Assembly (NCBI GenBank): GCA_023450935.1
Contig: JAEXGH010000032.1
Coordinates: 62,001 to 126,000 of the forward strand
DNA from: Verrucomicrobiota bacterium
GTDB lineage: Bacteria; Verrucomicrobiota; Verrucomicrobiia; Opitutales; Intestinicryptomonadaceae
DNA length: 64,000 bases
Reading direction: 5' to 3'
In this document: piece after piece, positions 8,321 to 16,444 of the stretch
Layout of the letters: the number at the start of each line of letters is the position of its first letter
Numbering within the stretch: position 1 is the first letter of the stretch
The notes under the pieces: generated by a model
Told to the model about the DNA's origin: nothing
The model's database searches: none
The model's input: only the letters and a program-made list of their open reading frames with translations
Translations under genes and position numbers: made by a program

Positions 8321-10021
8321 CTACTTTTTGCCGCGCAGCATATCGCGCTGGTTGCGGCGTTGGGCAAGCCCCTTGTTGACCTGAATGGGAGAGCCGTCGG
8401 GCGCGGTTTCGGAGCAATACATTGCGCAGCCCATTGTCATCGGCAGCGGAATGAAATCCTGAACCTGCTGCAAATGCCAGTGCGATTTTTCCAGATACGC
8501 GTCTACAACCGCCATTTCCTTCGCCGTGCACCCCGGGAAATTCGAGATGAAATACGGAACCATATACTGCTTTTTGCCTGTCTTGGAATTTACGCGGTCG
8601 AAAATGGAGCGGAACTGCTCGAATTCTCCCTCCTTGCCCTTGCGCATGAGGCGCAAAACGCGCCCGTCGAGATGTTCTGGGGCCACGCTAATCTGACCCG
8701 AGACGTGGTTTGCGATGATTTTTTCGGTCTGGCGCGGCTGAATCAAAGCCAAGTCGAGACGCACGCCCGAATTTATGAAGACGTGCTTGACGTTTTCGAC
8801 CGCCGAAATTTTGTCGAGCAACGCCATAAGCGGCTTTTCGTCGGCGTTGTAATTTTTGCAAAACGACGGAAAAATACACGAATACCTGCGGCAGCGTTTG
8901 CACATTTCCAAGTCGCGCGGGCGGTGGCCGTAGATGTTGCCCGCCGCGCCGCCGATGTCGCTTATTGTTCCCTTGAAATACGGGCGTTTGGCGAGGGCGC
9001 GGACGCTGCGCAAAACGCTTTCGGGCGAACGGTAAACCAAGTGCCGACCCTGATGGCTCACAAGTCCGCAGAATGCGCAACCCCCCGGACAGCCGCGCAC
9101 AACGGTGATTGAATCTTTTATCATCTCCCACGCGGGAATTTTTTCCCTGTATGAAAAATGGGGGACGCCCGTGAACGGAAGCTCGCAGAATTTGTCGAAC
9201 TGGGCGGTTGTCATAGGCTCGCGCGGCGGCTCTACAAGCAGTATTCTTCCGTTTGTGCGCTGCAGAAGCCGCTTGCCGTTCCACGGATTCATGTTCGCCT
9301 CGACAAGCTTTGTCTGCCGCATTATTGCCGATTTGTCGGCGCAGATTTCCTCGAACGACGGCAACTCTTGGCAGTTTTCGTCGGCGACAAACGACGCGCT
9401 TTCCCTGCCGCCCAAATATCGGCACGTTCCGCGGATATTTTCAAGCCCCGCGCCGCGCTTGAGGCGGTCGAAAATTTCGAGCATTGTAAGTTCTCCCATT
9501 CCGTAGCAGAGAATGTCGGCTTTTGAATCGACAAGCTCGGAGGGGCGGAATTTGTCCTGCCAATAGTCGTAGTGGGCAACGCGGCGCAGGCTTGCCTCCA
9601 CACCGCCGAGAACGACCGGAATTTTCGGGAACGCCATTCGCGCGAGCTGGCAATACACAACCCCCGCATGCGGAGGGCACAGCCCCACCCTGCCCGCGGG
9701 CGCATACATATCCTCGCGCCTGAGCCTGCGTCCCGCCGTGTAAAGCTTTATCATAGAGTCTATGTTTCCGCCCGAAACTCCGACCCCCAAAAGCGGACGC
9801 CCGAAAACCTTGAGCGAGTCCGGGTTCTTCCAGTCAGGCTGCGCAACAATTCCGACGCGGTAGCCCGCGTCGAGCAGAATGCGGGCAATCAGCGGAGAAC
9901 CGAAACTCGGGTGGTCTACATAGGCGTCGCCCGACACTATGAGAATGTCGATTGCGTCCCAGCCGCGCGCCTTCATTTCAGCGGCGGTCATCGGGACGAA
10001 ATCGGTGAGCCTGTTGCCCAT
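8321..10021 (-). CDS. YgiQ family radical SAM protein
   Basis: A 566-residue member of the UPF0313/YgiQ group: an N-terminal B12-binding-like domain, a radical SAM core and a C-terminal extension. It begins with the family hallmark DAIDILIVSGDAYVDHPSFG. The iron-sulfur motif is CPGGCAFC, with Cys311, Cys315 and Cys318 spaced CX3CX2C. LGGVEASLRR and the C-terminal VPYFISNFPGC block are also typical. The C-terminus ends soon after the core, without the long basic tail of some relatives. The reaction of this family is not established as far as I know. It starts 18 bases after the TolC-like gene and may be at the end of that operon. Confidence 0.85.
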   Translation of the reverse strand: MGNRLTDFVPMTAAEMKARGWDAIDILIVSGDAYVDHPSFGSPLIARILLDAGYRVGIVAQPDWKNPDSLKVFGRPLLGVGVSGGNIDSMIKLYTAGRRLRREDMYAPAGRVGLCPPHAGVVYCQLARMAFPKIPVVLGGVEASLRRVAHYDYWQDKFRPSELVDSKADILCYGMGELTMLEIFDRLKRGAGLENIRGTCRYLGGRESASFVADENCQELPSFEEICADKSAIMRQTKLVEANMNPWNGKRLLQRTNGRILLVEPPREPMTTAQFDKFCELPFTGVPHFSYREKIPAWEMIKDSITVVRGCPGGCAFCGLVSHQGRHLVYRSPESVLRSVRALAKRPYFKGTISDIGGAAGNIYGHRPRDLEMCKRCRRYSCIFPSFCKNYNADEKPLMALLDKISAVENVKHVFINSGVRLDLALIQPRQTEKIIANHVSGQISVAPEHLDGRVLRLMRKGKEGEFEQFRSIFDRVNSKTGKKQYMVPYFISNFPGCTAKEMAVVDAYLEKSHWHLQQVQDFIPLPMTMGCAMYCSETAPDGSPIQVNKGLAQRRNQRDMLRGKK

Positions 10022-10039
10022 ATTAGCGCGCCGCCAAAG

Positions 10040-11542
10040 CTACTTCGCCTCCGCGAGTGATTCCGCCGAAAGCGCGCCCGTTGCATACGCAAGTTTCGCT
10101 ACCGACGACGCCACTTCGGTTTTCGCCAGAACGAGCTGCTGGCGCGCCGACGCCAAACGCGTTTGCGCGTTGAGGAAGTCGTTGACGGAATTTACGCCGT
10201 TTTCGTAGCCCGTTTTTGTCGCCAAATACGCCTCTTGGTTTGCCTCTACTGCGGCTTCGGCACTGGAGAGCTGCTTGAGGGAGCTTTTATATGAATAAAA
10301 GCAGCTCCAGATGTCGGCCATAATTTGGACTTGGTTCTGCCTGAGTTTTTGCGCCGCCGCGCGTTGGCTCATTTTGGCGGAGATTAAATCGTATTTGCGC
10401 GAAAAGCCCTCGAAAATGCTCCACGTTATGCCTACGCCCACCTGCATGTTGTCCTGAGCGTTTCTGCCGTGCTGGGAGTAATCGGTATACGAAGTCGCAG
10501 CGGAGGCCGAAATTTGCGGCAAAAAGGCGCGCTTTGCAACGTCGATGTCGCGCTTCGATTTTTCAAGCTGCGCGTAATTTGCAAGCAAATCTGGGCGCGA
10601 ACGCATTGCCGAGGCGATGTATTGCTCGATTTTGGCGTCGTCTGCCGCGTCGAGTTTCGGAAGCGCAATGTCCCGCGAAACTACAAGCTTTTCGCTAACC
10701 TTTACGCCCATGACCGACGCCAAATTCGCCCGCGCCGTCTCGACACCCGCGCCCGCCTGTTGAAGCGCGAACTCCGCGTTTCTTAAGTTTGCAAGCGCAT
10801 TGAGCATATCGGGCTTGTTGCCCACGCCCGACTTGAATTTTTCGGAGGCGGAATCGAACGCGCTTTTTGCGTCTTCCACCGCAAGCTTTGCCGACTCCAC
10901 ATTGCCCATCGCCCCGAAGAGCGAGCAATACGCCAGATTGACGTTTACAACAACCTCCTGAATCGACCTGTTGTATTCGAAATTCGCCGCATACAGCGCG
11001 TATCTTGCCGAATCCACGGCCGCTCCGCGCTTGCCGAAGTCGCATAAAAGCCAGTTGATTTCGGCGGAGGGGCCGAAGCCGGTTTCATAGTATCTGCCCA
11101 CGGTCAGCCCCACGCCGTAGCCCAGACTCGGCTTTGTCCGAGCCCTGTATACGTCTCCCGAGACAGAAATCTGCGGGTAATACGCCGAATTCGCCTTCCC
11201 CAGCGACGCCGCGTATGATTTCGCCTGAAACCAGTATGCGCGCGTGGACGTGTTGTTTTCGAGCGCAATGTCTATTAAATCTACAAGCGCGAGCGGTTCG
11301 CCCGCCGCGATTTTGTCGGCTGCGCGCACGAAACGTTTTTCCGGCTTTGCCGACTTCGCCTCTTCGGCGGAGAGTATTTTTTCGGTTTTGATTTGTTCGG
11401 GCGAAAGCGTTTCCGCGGGCATTGCCTGCGACGACGCCTTCCAGTAGACGAACGGTTTTTCCGCCGTCTGTTCGTCCACGTCAACGCAACCGAACAACGC
11501 GGCGCACGCGCACGTTCCGAGTAATAAAATTCTGTTTTTCAT
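10040..11542 (-). CDS. TolC-like outer-membrane efflux lipoprotein
   Basis: A 500-residue outer-membrane factor giving the exit channel for the RND pump encoded just upstream. The start at 11542 gives a lipoprotein signal, MKNRILLLG..ALFGC, so the mature protein is lipid-anchored. Two long OEP repeats follow (roughly 95-285 and 300-490), with the helical patterns of TolC-type alpha-barrels: IALENNTSTRAYW at the first repeat and GVGITWSIFEGFSRKYD before the second coiled coil. The ATG lies 7 bases after the RND stop codon. Confidence 0.92.
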   Translation of the reverse strand: MKNRILLLGTCACAALFGCVDVDEQTAEKPFVYWKASSQAMPAETLSPEQIKTEKILSAEEAKSAKPEKRFVRAADKIAAGEPLALVDLIDIALENNTSTRAYWFQAKSYAASLGKANSAYYPQISVSGDVYRARTKPSLGYGVGLTVGRYYETGFGPSAEINWLLCDFGKRGAAVDSARYALYAANFEYNRSIQEVVVNVNLAYCSLFGAMGNVESAKLAVEDAKSAFDSASEKFKSGVGNKPDMLNALANLRNAEFALQQAGAGVETARANLASVMGVKVSEKLVVSRDIALPKLDAADDAKIEQYIASAMRSRPDLLANYAQLEKSKRDIDVAKRAFLPQISASAATSYTDYSQHGRNAQDNMQVGVGITWSIFEGFSRKYDLISAKMSQRAAAQKLRQNQVQIMADIWSCFYSYKSSLKQLSSAEAAVEANQEAYLATKTGYENGVNSVNDFLNAQTRLASARQQLVLAKTEVASSVAKLAYATGALSAESLAEAK

Positions 11543-11549
11543 AACGCTG

Positions 11550-14500
11550 CTATTGTTGGTTGGGGTTATACATTTCGCCGCGCGCAAAGAACGGAATTTT
11601 GTCGAGAACGCGCCTTTGCAGCCAGTCGAACCACAGGTAGATTACGGGGGTTATGTAAAGCGTTATCACCTGCGAGAACAGCAGTCCGCCCACGACAACC
11701 ACGCCCAGCGGAATGCGGCTTTCAGAGTCGGCTTCGCCCCAGCCGAGGGCTATGGGCAGCATACCCATAAACGCCGCGAATGTGGTCATGATAATCGGGC
11801 GGAAACGTTCCATGCAGGCTTCGTGGACGGCGGCGGCGGGCGACATTCCCGAAGACTCGCGCATAATGGCAAAGTCAATCATCATAATGCCGTTCTTCTT
11901 GACTATGCCCATAAGCATAAATATGCCGATTGCCGAGTAGATTGAAAGCTCCATATCGAACAGCCAGAGGCTGCCCAAGCCGCCTACAACCGCAATCGGC
12001 AACGCCGACAGCACCGTAAGCGGGTGCACGTAGCTTTCGTAGAGAATGCCCAAAATAACATACATTACAAACAACGCCACAAAGATGAGCAGGATAAGGC
12101 TGTTCATTGTTTCGGTGAACGTTACGGCCTCGCCGATGAACCGCCCGTCTACGTTGTGGGGCAGCGTCTGTTTTGCCACTTCGTTGACCCACTTTACAAC
12201 ATCGCCGATTGCCACGCCTTCTTTGAGGTCGAAGAAGATTGTAACCGACGGGAAGTTGTCTATGTGGTTGATTGCAATGGGGGCAAGTCCCTCTTTGATT
12301 GAAGAGATTGAGCCGAAGGGAATCAAACCCGAAAGCGAATACGCCGCGCCGGTTTCCGCGCCGCCGCCGGAAAGCGTCCGCACGGGGTATCCGCCGGTAA
12401 GCGTCGCGTCGGCCGAAAAATTGAGAGAATCGAGATTTTCGGCAAAAGAGCTGTTTGCGAAGTTCGCCTCCATAATCGACCAATACTGCTGAAACGGCGA
12501 CTTAATCAGATAGAAATACGATTTTGCAAACGCGTCTCTAAATACGTTCGAATAGTTGTTGACCGACATTCCCAACATTGCAGCTTTTTCGCGATACGGC
12601 GAAAGCGTTATCTGCGGATTGTCCAGATACAGGTCGGTCTGTATGTTGGAGAAAAAGTCGCTTCTGCGCTCAGAAAGCTTGCCCATAAGCTTTTGCGCGG
12701 CCGCATACAGCTGCTCCTGATTCATCGAAGTCATGGCGTAGGCGTATTTGCCCTGTTGCGTGCTTGTAGCCCCAGTCGAAATCTTTAGCGTAGGCTGCGG
12801 CGCAAACGCCGATATCACCCCGGGAAGCATTGCCACACGCGCATTGACCGAGTTTGCAATCTCCTCGATGGGCGGGCGCGTTTTCTTGTCCTCAAGAACA
12901 ACGAAACCGAACCCCATATTCTGGTTGATAAAAGCCGATACGCCCGAAACAAGCACGAAGTTCTGGACGCCCTTCGTCGTTTTAAGAATCTGCTCAACCT
13001 GTTTCTGCGCCTGCCCTACTTCTTTAGGAGAAGATTTGGTATTTGTTATGAACACGCCCTCAATAAAGCCGCTGTCTCCCGTCGGGAAGAATATCTGCGG
13101 GAGAGCCGAGAAGAAATAATACACGCCGTAGAAACAGATGGCAATTATCGCCGCCGCCAGCACGTGCCTTTTCAAAAACCAGGTAAGAGTCGGGTTGTAG
13201 AAACGCAGGAACGCCCCCTCAAGACGGGCTGCAACGCGCTCGATGGGCGTTTTGTCCGCCATATTTTTAGTGCGGCGGTGAATCACGCGCGAGCACATAA
13301 GCGGCGTGAGAGTCAGACTCACAACACCCGACATCAGCGTGGCCACGATAATTGTGATTGAAAACTCCTTGAACACGCGTCCCGTAATTCCGCTCATAAA
13401 CACAAGCGGTATGAATACCGCCGCAAGGGACAGCGTCATGCTCAGAATTGTAAACGAAATTTCCTTCGCCGATTTGAACGTCGCAATCCTCGGGCTTTCG
13501 CCGAAGTCCTCCATTCGGCGGACGGTGTTTTCCAGAAATACGATGGCGTCGTCAACTAAAAAGCCGATTGCCATTGTAAGCCCCATCAGCGACAAATTGT
13601 TTATGGAAAATCCGAACAAATACATAAACACGAACGTCAGCACTATCGAAAACGGCAACGCCAGCGTCGGGATAAGAGTATCCCTGAATCTGCCCAAGAA
13701 CATAAAGATAACGAATACGACAAGCACAAACGCTATAAGCAGTGTTTCCTTTACGTCTTCGATGTTCGAGACAATCAGCTGCGAGCGGTCGTAAAATTCC
13801 ACGATTTTTATGGTGTCGGGCAACTCCTCCTCGAACTTTTTCATCATCTTTTTGATGTTCTTTACCGTCGAAATCGCGTTGCCGTCGGCGCGCTTTCTTA
13901 TGCCCATTGCGATTGCCGAATAGGAATCGTCGAGCGCCAAGCCCTTAGAGAAAATCGAGAAGTTCAGCGTATCGAATTGAATGGAGTTTACCGCCTTTGC
14001 GATGTCGCGCAAATATATCGGCGAGCCATCTTTGAAGCCGATTGTAAGGTTTTCGTAGTCCGAGGCGGTGGAAAGCTGGGTATTCGGGAAAAGCACGAAC
14101 TGCGAAGTCGGCCCCTGAATGTTGCCCGTTCCCGTCATATTCGTCGAAACCGCCAGAGCCGCCTTCAGCTGGGTCGTAGTATAGCCGAGATTGTAGAGCT
14201 TTTTTGTATCGACTTCTATGCGAACCGCGCGCGGAGACGCATAGACATCGACTTTCGAAACACCGTCAACCATATTCAACTGCTGCGCCACCTGCGAGAA
14301 CGCGTAGTCGTAAAGGTCGGCGAGCGTCATTCCGTTGGAGATTGTCGAAACGATATAAATGGGCATATCGTTGGGGTTGTCCTTTGTAAAGGACGGGGGC
14401 GACGGCAGGTCGGCGGGAAGATTCCCCATTGCGCGCTGGATTGCGCTTTGCACGTCGGTTGCCGCCGCGTCGATATTCTTGCTGAGCGAAAACTGCAGCA

Positions 14501-14816
14501 CAAGCGAGCTTGCCCCGAACGAGTTGCGGCTTGTTATCATCTCGATTCCGGGGATTTGCATAAACTGCTGTTCCAGCGGCGACGCCACGTTCGAGGCCAT
14601 AACCGTCGGGTCTGCCCCCGGATACGACGCCGTGACTTGAATTACTGGGTAGTCAACCCCGGGAAGGTCGTTTACGGGCATTTGCATATATGCAAACACC
14701 CCGAAGAACGCGGAGGCGACCGCCAACAAAACCGTCATTACGGGGCGGTTTATGAATATGTCGGAAATCGAGCCGAATCCGCGCGAATTTTCATCGTTGT
14801 TTTGATTCTCGGGCAT
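11550..14816 (-). CDS. RND multidrug efflux transporter, HAE1 family
   Basis: The inner-membrane proton-driven pump of a tripartite efflux system, 1088 residues. It begins SISDIFINRPVMTVLL, the usual cytosolic start into helix 1, followed by the porter domain. Helix 4 carries AIGFLVDDAIVFLENTVRRME with the two proton-relay aspartates, and a second half repeats the layout (VGGLGSLWLFDMELSIYS, then GIVKKNGIMMIDF). It looks closer to MdtB/MdtC or MexB-type drug pumps than to metal pumps. Substrates cannot be told from sequence. It lies between the adaptor gene (15 bases upstream) and the channel gene. Confidence 0.95.
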   Translation of the reverse strand: MPENQNNDENSRGFGSISDIFINRPVMTVLLAVASAFFGVFAYMQMPVNDLPGVDYPVIQVTASYPGADPTVMASNVASPLEQQFMQIPGIEMITSRNSFGASSLVLQFSLSKNIDAAATDVQSAIQRAMGNLPADLPSPPSFTKDNPNDMPIYIVSTISNGMTLADLYDYAFSQVAQQLNMVDGVSKVDVYASPRAVRIEVDTKKLYNLGYTTTQLKAALAVSTNMTGTGNIQGPTSQFVLFPNTQLSTASDYENLTIGFKDGSPIYLRDIAKAVNSIQFDTLNFSIFSKGLALDDSYSAIAMGIRKRADGNAISTVKNIKKMMKKFEEELPDTIKIVEFYDRSQLIVSNIEDVKETLLIAFVLVVFVIFMFLGRFRDTLIPTLALPFSIVLTFVFMYLFGFSINNLSLMGLTMAIGFLVDDAIVFLENTVRRMEDFGESPRIATFKSAKEISFTILSMTLSLAAVFIPLVFMSGITGRVFKEFSITIIVATLMSGVVSLTLTPLMCSRVIHRRTKNMADKTPIERVAARLEGAFLRFYNPTLTWFLKRHVLAAAIIAICFYGVYYFFSALPQIFFPTGDSGFIEGVFITNTKSSPKEVGQAQKQVEQILKTTKGVQNFVLVSGVSAFINQNMGFGFVVLEDKKTRPPIEEIANSVNARVAMLPGVISAFAPQPTLKISTGATSTQQGKYAYAMTSMNQEQLYAAAQKLMGKLSERRSDFFSNIQTDLYLDNPQITLSPYREKAAMLGMSVNNYSNVFRDAFAKSYFYLIKSPFQQYWSIMEANFANSSFAENLDSLNFSADATLTGGYPVRTLSGGGAETGAAYSLSGLIPFGSISSIKEGLAPIAINHIDNFPSVTIFFDLKEGVAIGDVVKWVNEVAKQTLPHNVDGRFIGEAVTFTETMNSLILLIFVALFVMYVILGILYESYVHPLTVLSALPIAVVGGLGSLWLFDMELSIYSAIGIFMLMGIVKKNGIMMIDFAIMRESSGMSPAAAVHEACMERFRPIIMTTFAAFMGMLPIALGWGEADSESRIPLGVVVVGGLLFSQVITLYITPVIYLWFDWLQRRVLDKIPFFARGEMYNPNQQ

Positions 14817-14831
14817 TTTAAAGCCTTTCGC

Positions 14832-16115
14832 CTATTTTTGCTCTTTTGCGCCGTTGTCGGCTTCCGCCTGCTTGTTTTTTTTGCCCGCAAGTTTTGCCAG
14901 ATACTGTGCCCTCGCTTCATCGGCTATTTTCGTGGCGTTTTGCATAAACGCGCCGATTGCCTGCGGCGTAGCCAGCAACTTGCCGTCCGCGCCGATTATC
15001 GCGCCGTTGTCGGCGGCTTCGTAGACGAATGGCCCCGCCTGCAAACGCAGCTGGCTTACGCGCTTGACGATTTTTTCGCCGTCTTTAAGCCCCGTAACCG
15101 CGCGTTTTTCGCCGAAGAGCTGCCCCTTCTTGACGTATTTCATTTCCACGCTATAAACGCCGTCTTTTATCGGGGTTGCCGCGTAGACAAATGCACCCGC
15201 GGCGTTGAGCTGGATGCAGATGTCGGGAACAAGCGTGATGTTTTCAAGTTTCCGTAAATTCACTTTTACACGGACGGGCTGGTTCGGCCAAAAAAGATTG
15301 CTGGAATTTTTGAACGAGCCGCGCAGCACCGCCGTGCCCGATTCGTATCTGATTTTATTGAGCACCACGTCAACCTGCGCCGAGACCGTGCGCGAGGAAA
15401 AATCGTCTTCGATATACGACACATCTACGGCGATTTTCCCGCCGTTTTTCGCCATAAAATCCATAACATCGTGCAGGCGTTGCGACGGAACAACGAAGTC
15501 GACAAAGAGGTTTTCCACGTTCTCGACCGTCGTTATAACCGAACTTCCCGCCGCCACGAAATTGCCCGAATTTATGTTGTAAAGCCCCGCTTTGCCATCG
15601 GCAGGGGCTTTTACGTCGCACCAGTCGAGGTTGATTTTGGCGGTATCCACCGCCGCGCGGGCGGCCTCCACAACGCCTTTATCGACTTCCACTTTGGCGA
15701 GCAACGTATCGAACGTCTGCTTGTCTACAAAGCCGTCTTTTGCAAGTTTTCTGTTGCGCTCCACCGAAAGTTCGTCGATTTTCAACTGCGCTTGCGCCTG
15801 ACGCAAATTTCCCTCTGCCTGCATCAGCGCGGCTTTGAACGGACGTTTATCAATCACCGCAAGAACGTCGCCCTTTTTGACGTTCGCGCCCTGTTTGAAT
15901 CCGATTGAGACAATCTGCCCCGAAACTTGAGCCACAACACTGACGCTGTGTGATGATGCTATTGTGCCCATTGTGGAAATGTATTCGCGCACCGATTCGG
16001 CTTTTGCCGCCACAAATTGCGCAGGCGTTGGCGGATACGACGCCTTTACTTCTGTCTTTTTTTCGCACCCGACCAGCACCGCGGACGCCAACAAAATTAC
16101 AATGTATTTACTCAT
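14832..16115 (-). CDS. Efflux RND periplasmic adaptor lipoprotein
   Basis: The membrane-fusion protein that bridges the RND pump and outer-membrane channel; 427 residues with lipobox LVGC near residue 17. The halves of the lipoyl domain (SVSVVAQVSGQIVSIGFKQG and the DWCDVKAPADGKAG region) flank a helical hairpin (about 95-160). Beta-barrel and membrane-proximal domains follow, and the tail is rich in Lys, Glu and Ala. It is the first gene of the adaptor-pump-channel operon. A TTGACA box lies upstream at 16176-16181. Confidence 0.93.
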   Translation of the reverse strand: MSKYIVILLASAVLVGCEKKTEVKASYPPTPAQFVAAKAESVREYISTMGTIASSHSVSVVAQVSGQIVSIGFKQGANVKKGDVLAVIDKRPFKAALMQAEGNLRQAQAQLKIDELSVERNRKLAKDGFVDKQTFDTLLAKVEVDKGVVEAARAAVDTAKINLDWCDVKAPADGKAGLYNINSGNFVAAGSSVITTVENVENLFVDFVVPSQRLHDVMDFMAKNGGKIAVDVSYIEDDFSSRTVSAQVDVVLNKIRYESGTAVLRGSFKNSSNLFWPNQPVRVKVNLRKLENITLVPDICIQLNAAGAFVYAATPIKDGVYSVEMKYVKKGQLFGEKRAVTGLKDGEKIVKRVSQLRLQAGPFVYEAADNGAIIGADGKLLATPQAIGAFMQNATKIADEARAQYLAKLAGKKNKQAEADNGAKEQK

Positions 16116-16153
16116 GATTTTTATATTCGGACTATTTGTTTTTTAACAAAGGG

Positions 16154-16181
16154 AGTTTGTTCGCCTCTCTTTCTATGTCAA
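16154..16181 (-). promoter_or_regulatory. Candidate promoter of the efflux operon
   Basis: A perfect TTGACA (16176-16181, reverse strand) lies in the context CTTTTTCTTGACA. A weak -10, CAAACT (16154-16159), follows 16 bases later. The predicted leader to the adaptor ATG is about 30 bases. The -35 is convincing and the -10 is not. Confidence 0.4.
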
Positions 16182-16201
16182 GAAAAAGCGCGTTTTTTAC
16201 A

Positions 16202-16385
16202 TTTCCGTAAGCGGCGGCAATCGGCACAGCCGATGTGCCTTTACTCACTGTTTAAAGTAGAGCTTTTTCTTTAAGCAGTGGCAACCTTTGGCATTTAAAG
16301 CCGCGTTTGGGATAATAAAAACTTTAACCAAAAAACAAAGGGGGGGCTCGGCTTTCGTCGAATCACCGCCGCTTACCAAAGAATA
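16202..16385. repeat. Inverted pair of a hairpin intergenic repeat (MITE-like)
   Basis: The 329-base gap 16116-16444 has no gene. At 16202-16250 (plus) a block starting TTTCCGTAAGCGGCGG carries a hairpin, 16216-16239: GGCA then ATCGGC, loop ACA, GCCGAT, one extra base, TGCC. At 16341-16385 a related block, CTTTGGTAAGCGGCGG, reads on the opposite strand, so the two ends face each other like imperfect terminal inverted repeats. The same block with the same hairpin layout occurs at 28371-28529. It carries no coding capacity. Confidence 0.6.
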
Positions 16386-16422
16386 AAAAAAGCAACGGCG
16401 CACAGGCTTTGCCTGCCGCCGT
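16384..16422 (-). terminator. ppdK terminator
   Basis: On the reverse strand ACGGCG and CAGGC pair with GCCTG and CGCCGT around an AAA loop, with small bulges, followed by TGC and a run of seven T. It lies about 20 bases after the ppdK stop codon. Confidence 0.85.
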
Positions 16423-16444
16423 CGGTGCCCAACATATAAAAAAA

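Noticed and set aside
13977..15257. A 426-codon open frame antisense to the RND pump and adaptor
   Set aside because: It spans two real genes and their junction and encodes an Arg/His/Cys-rich sequence typical of shadow frames.
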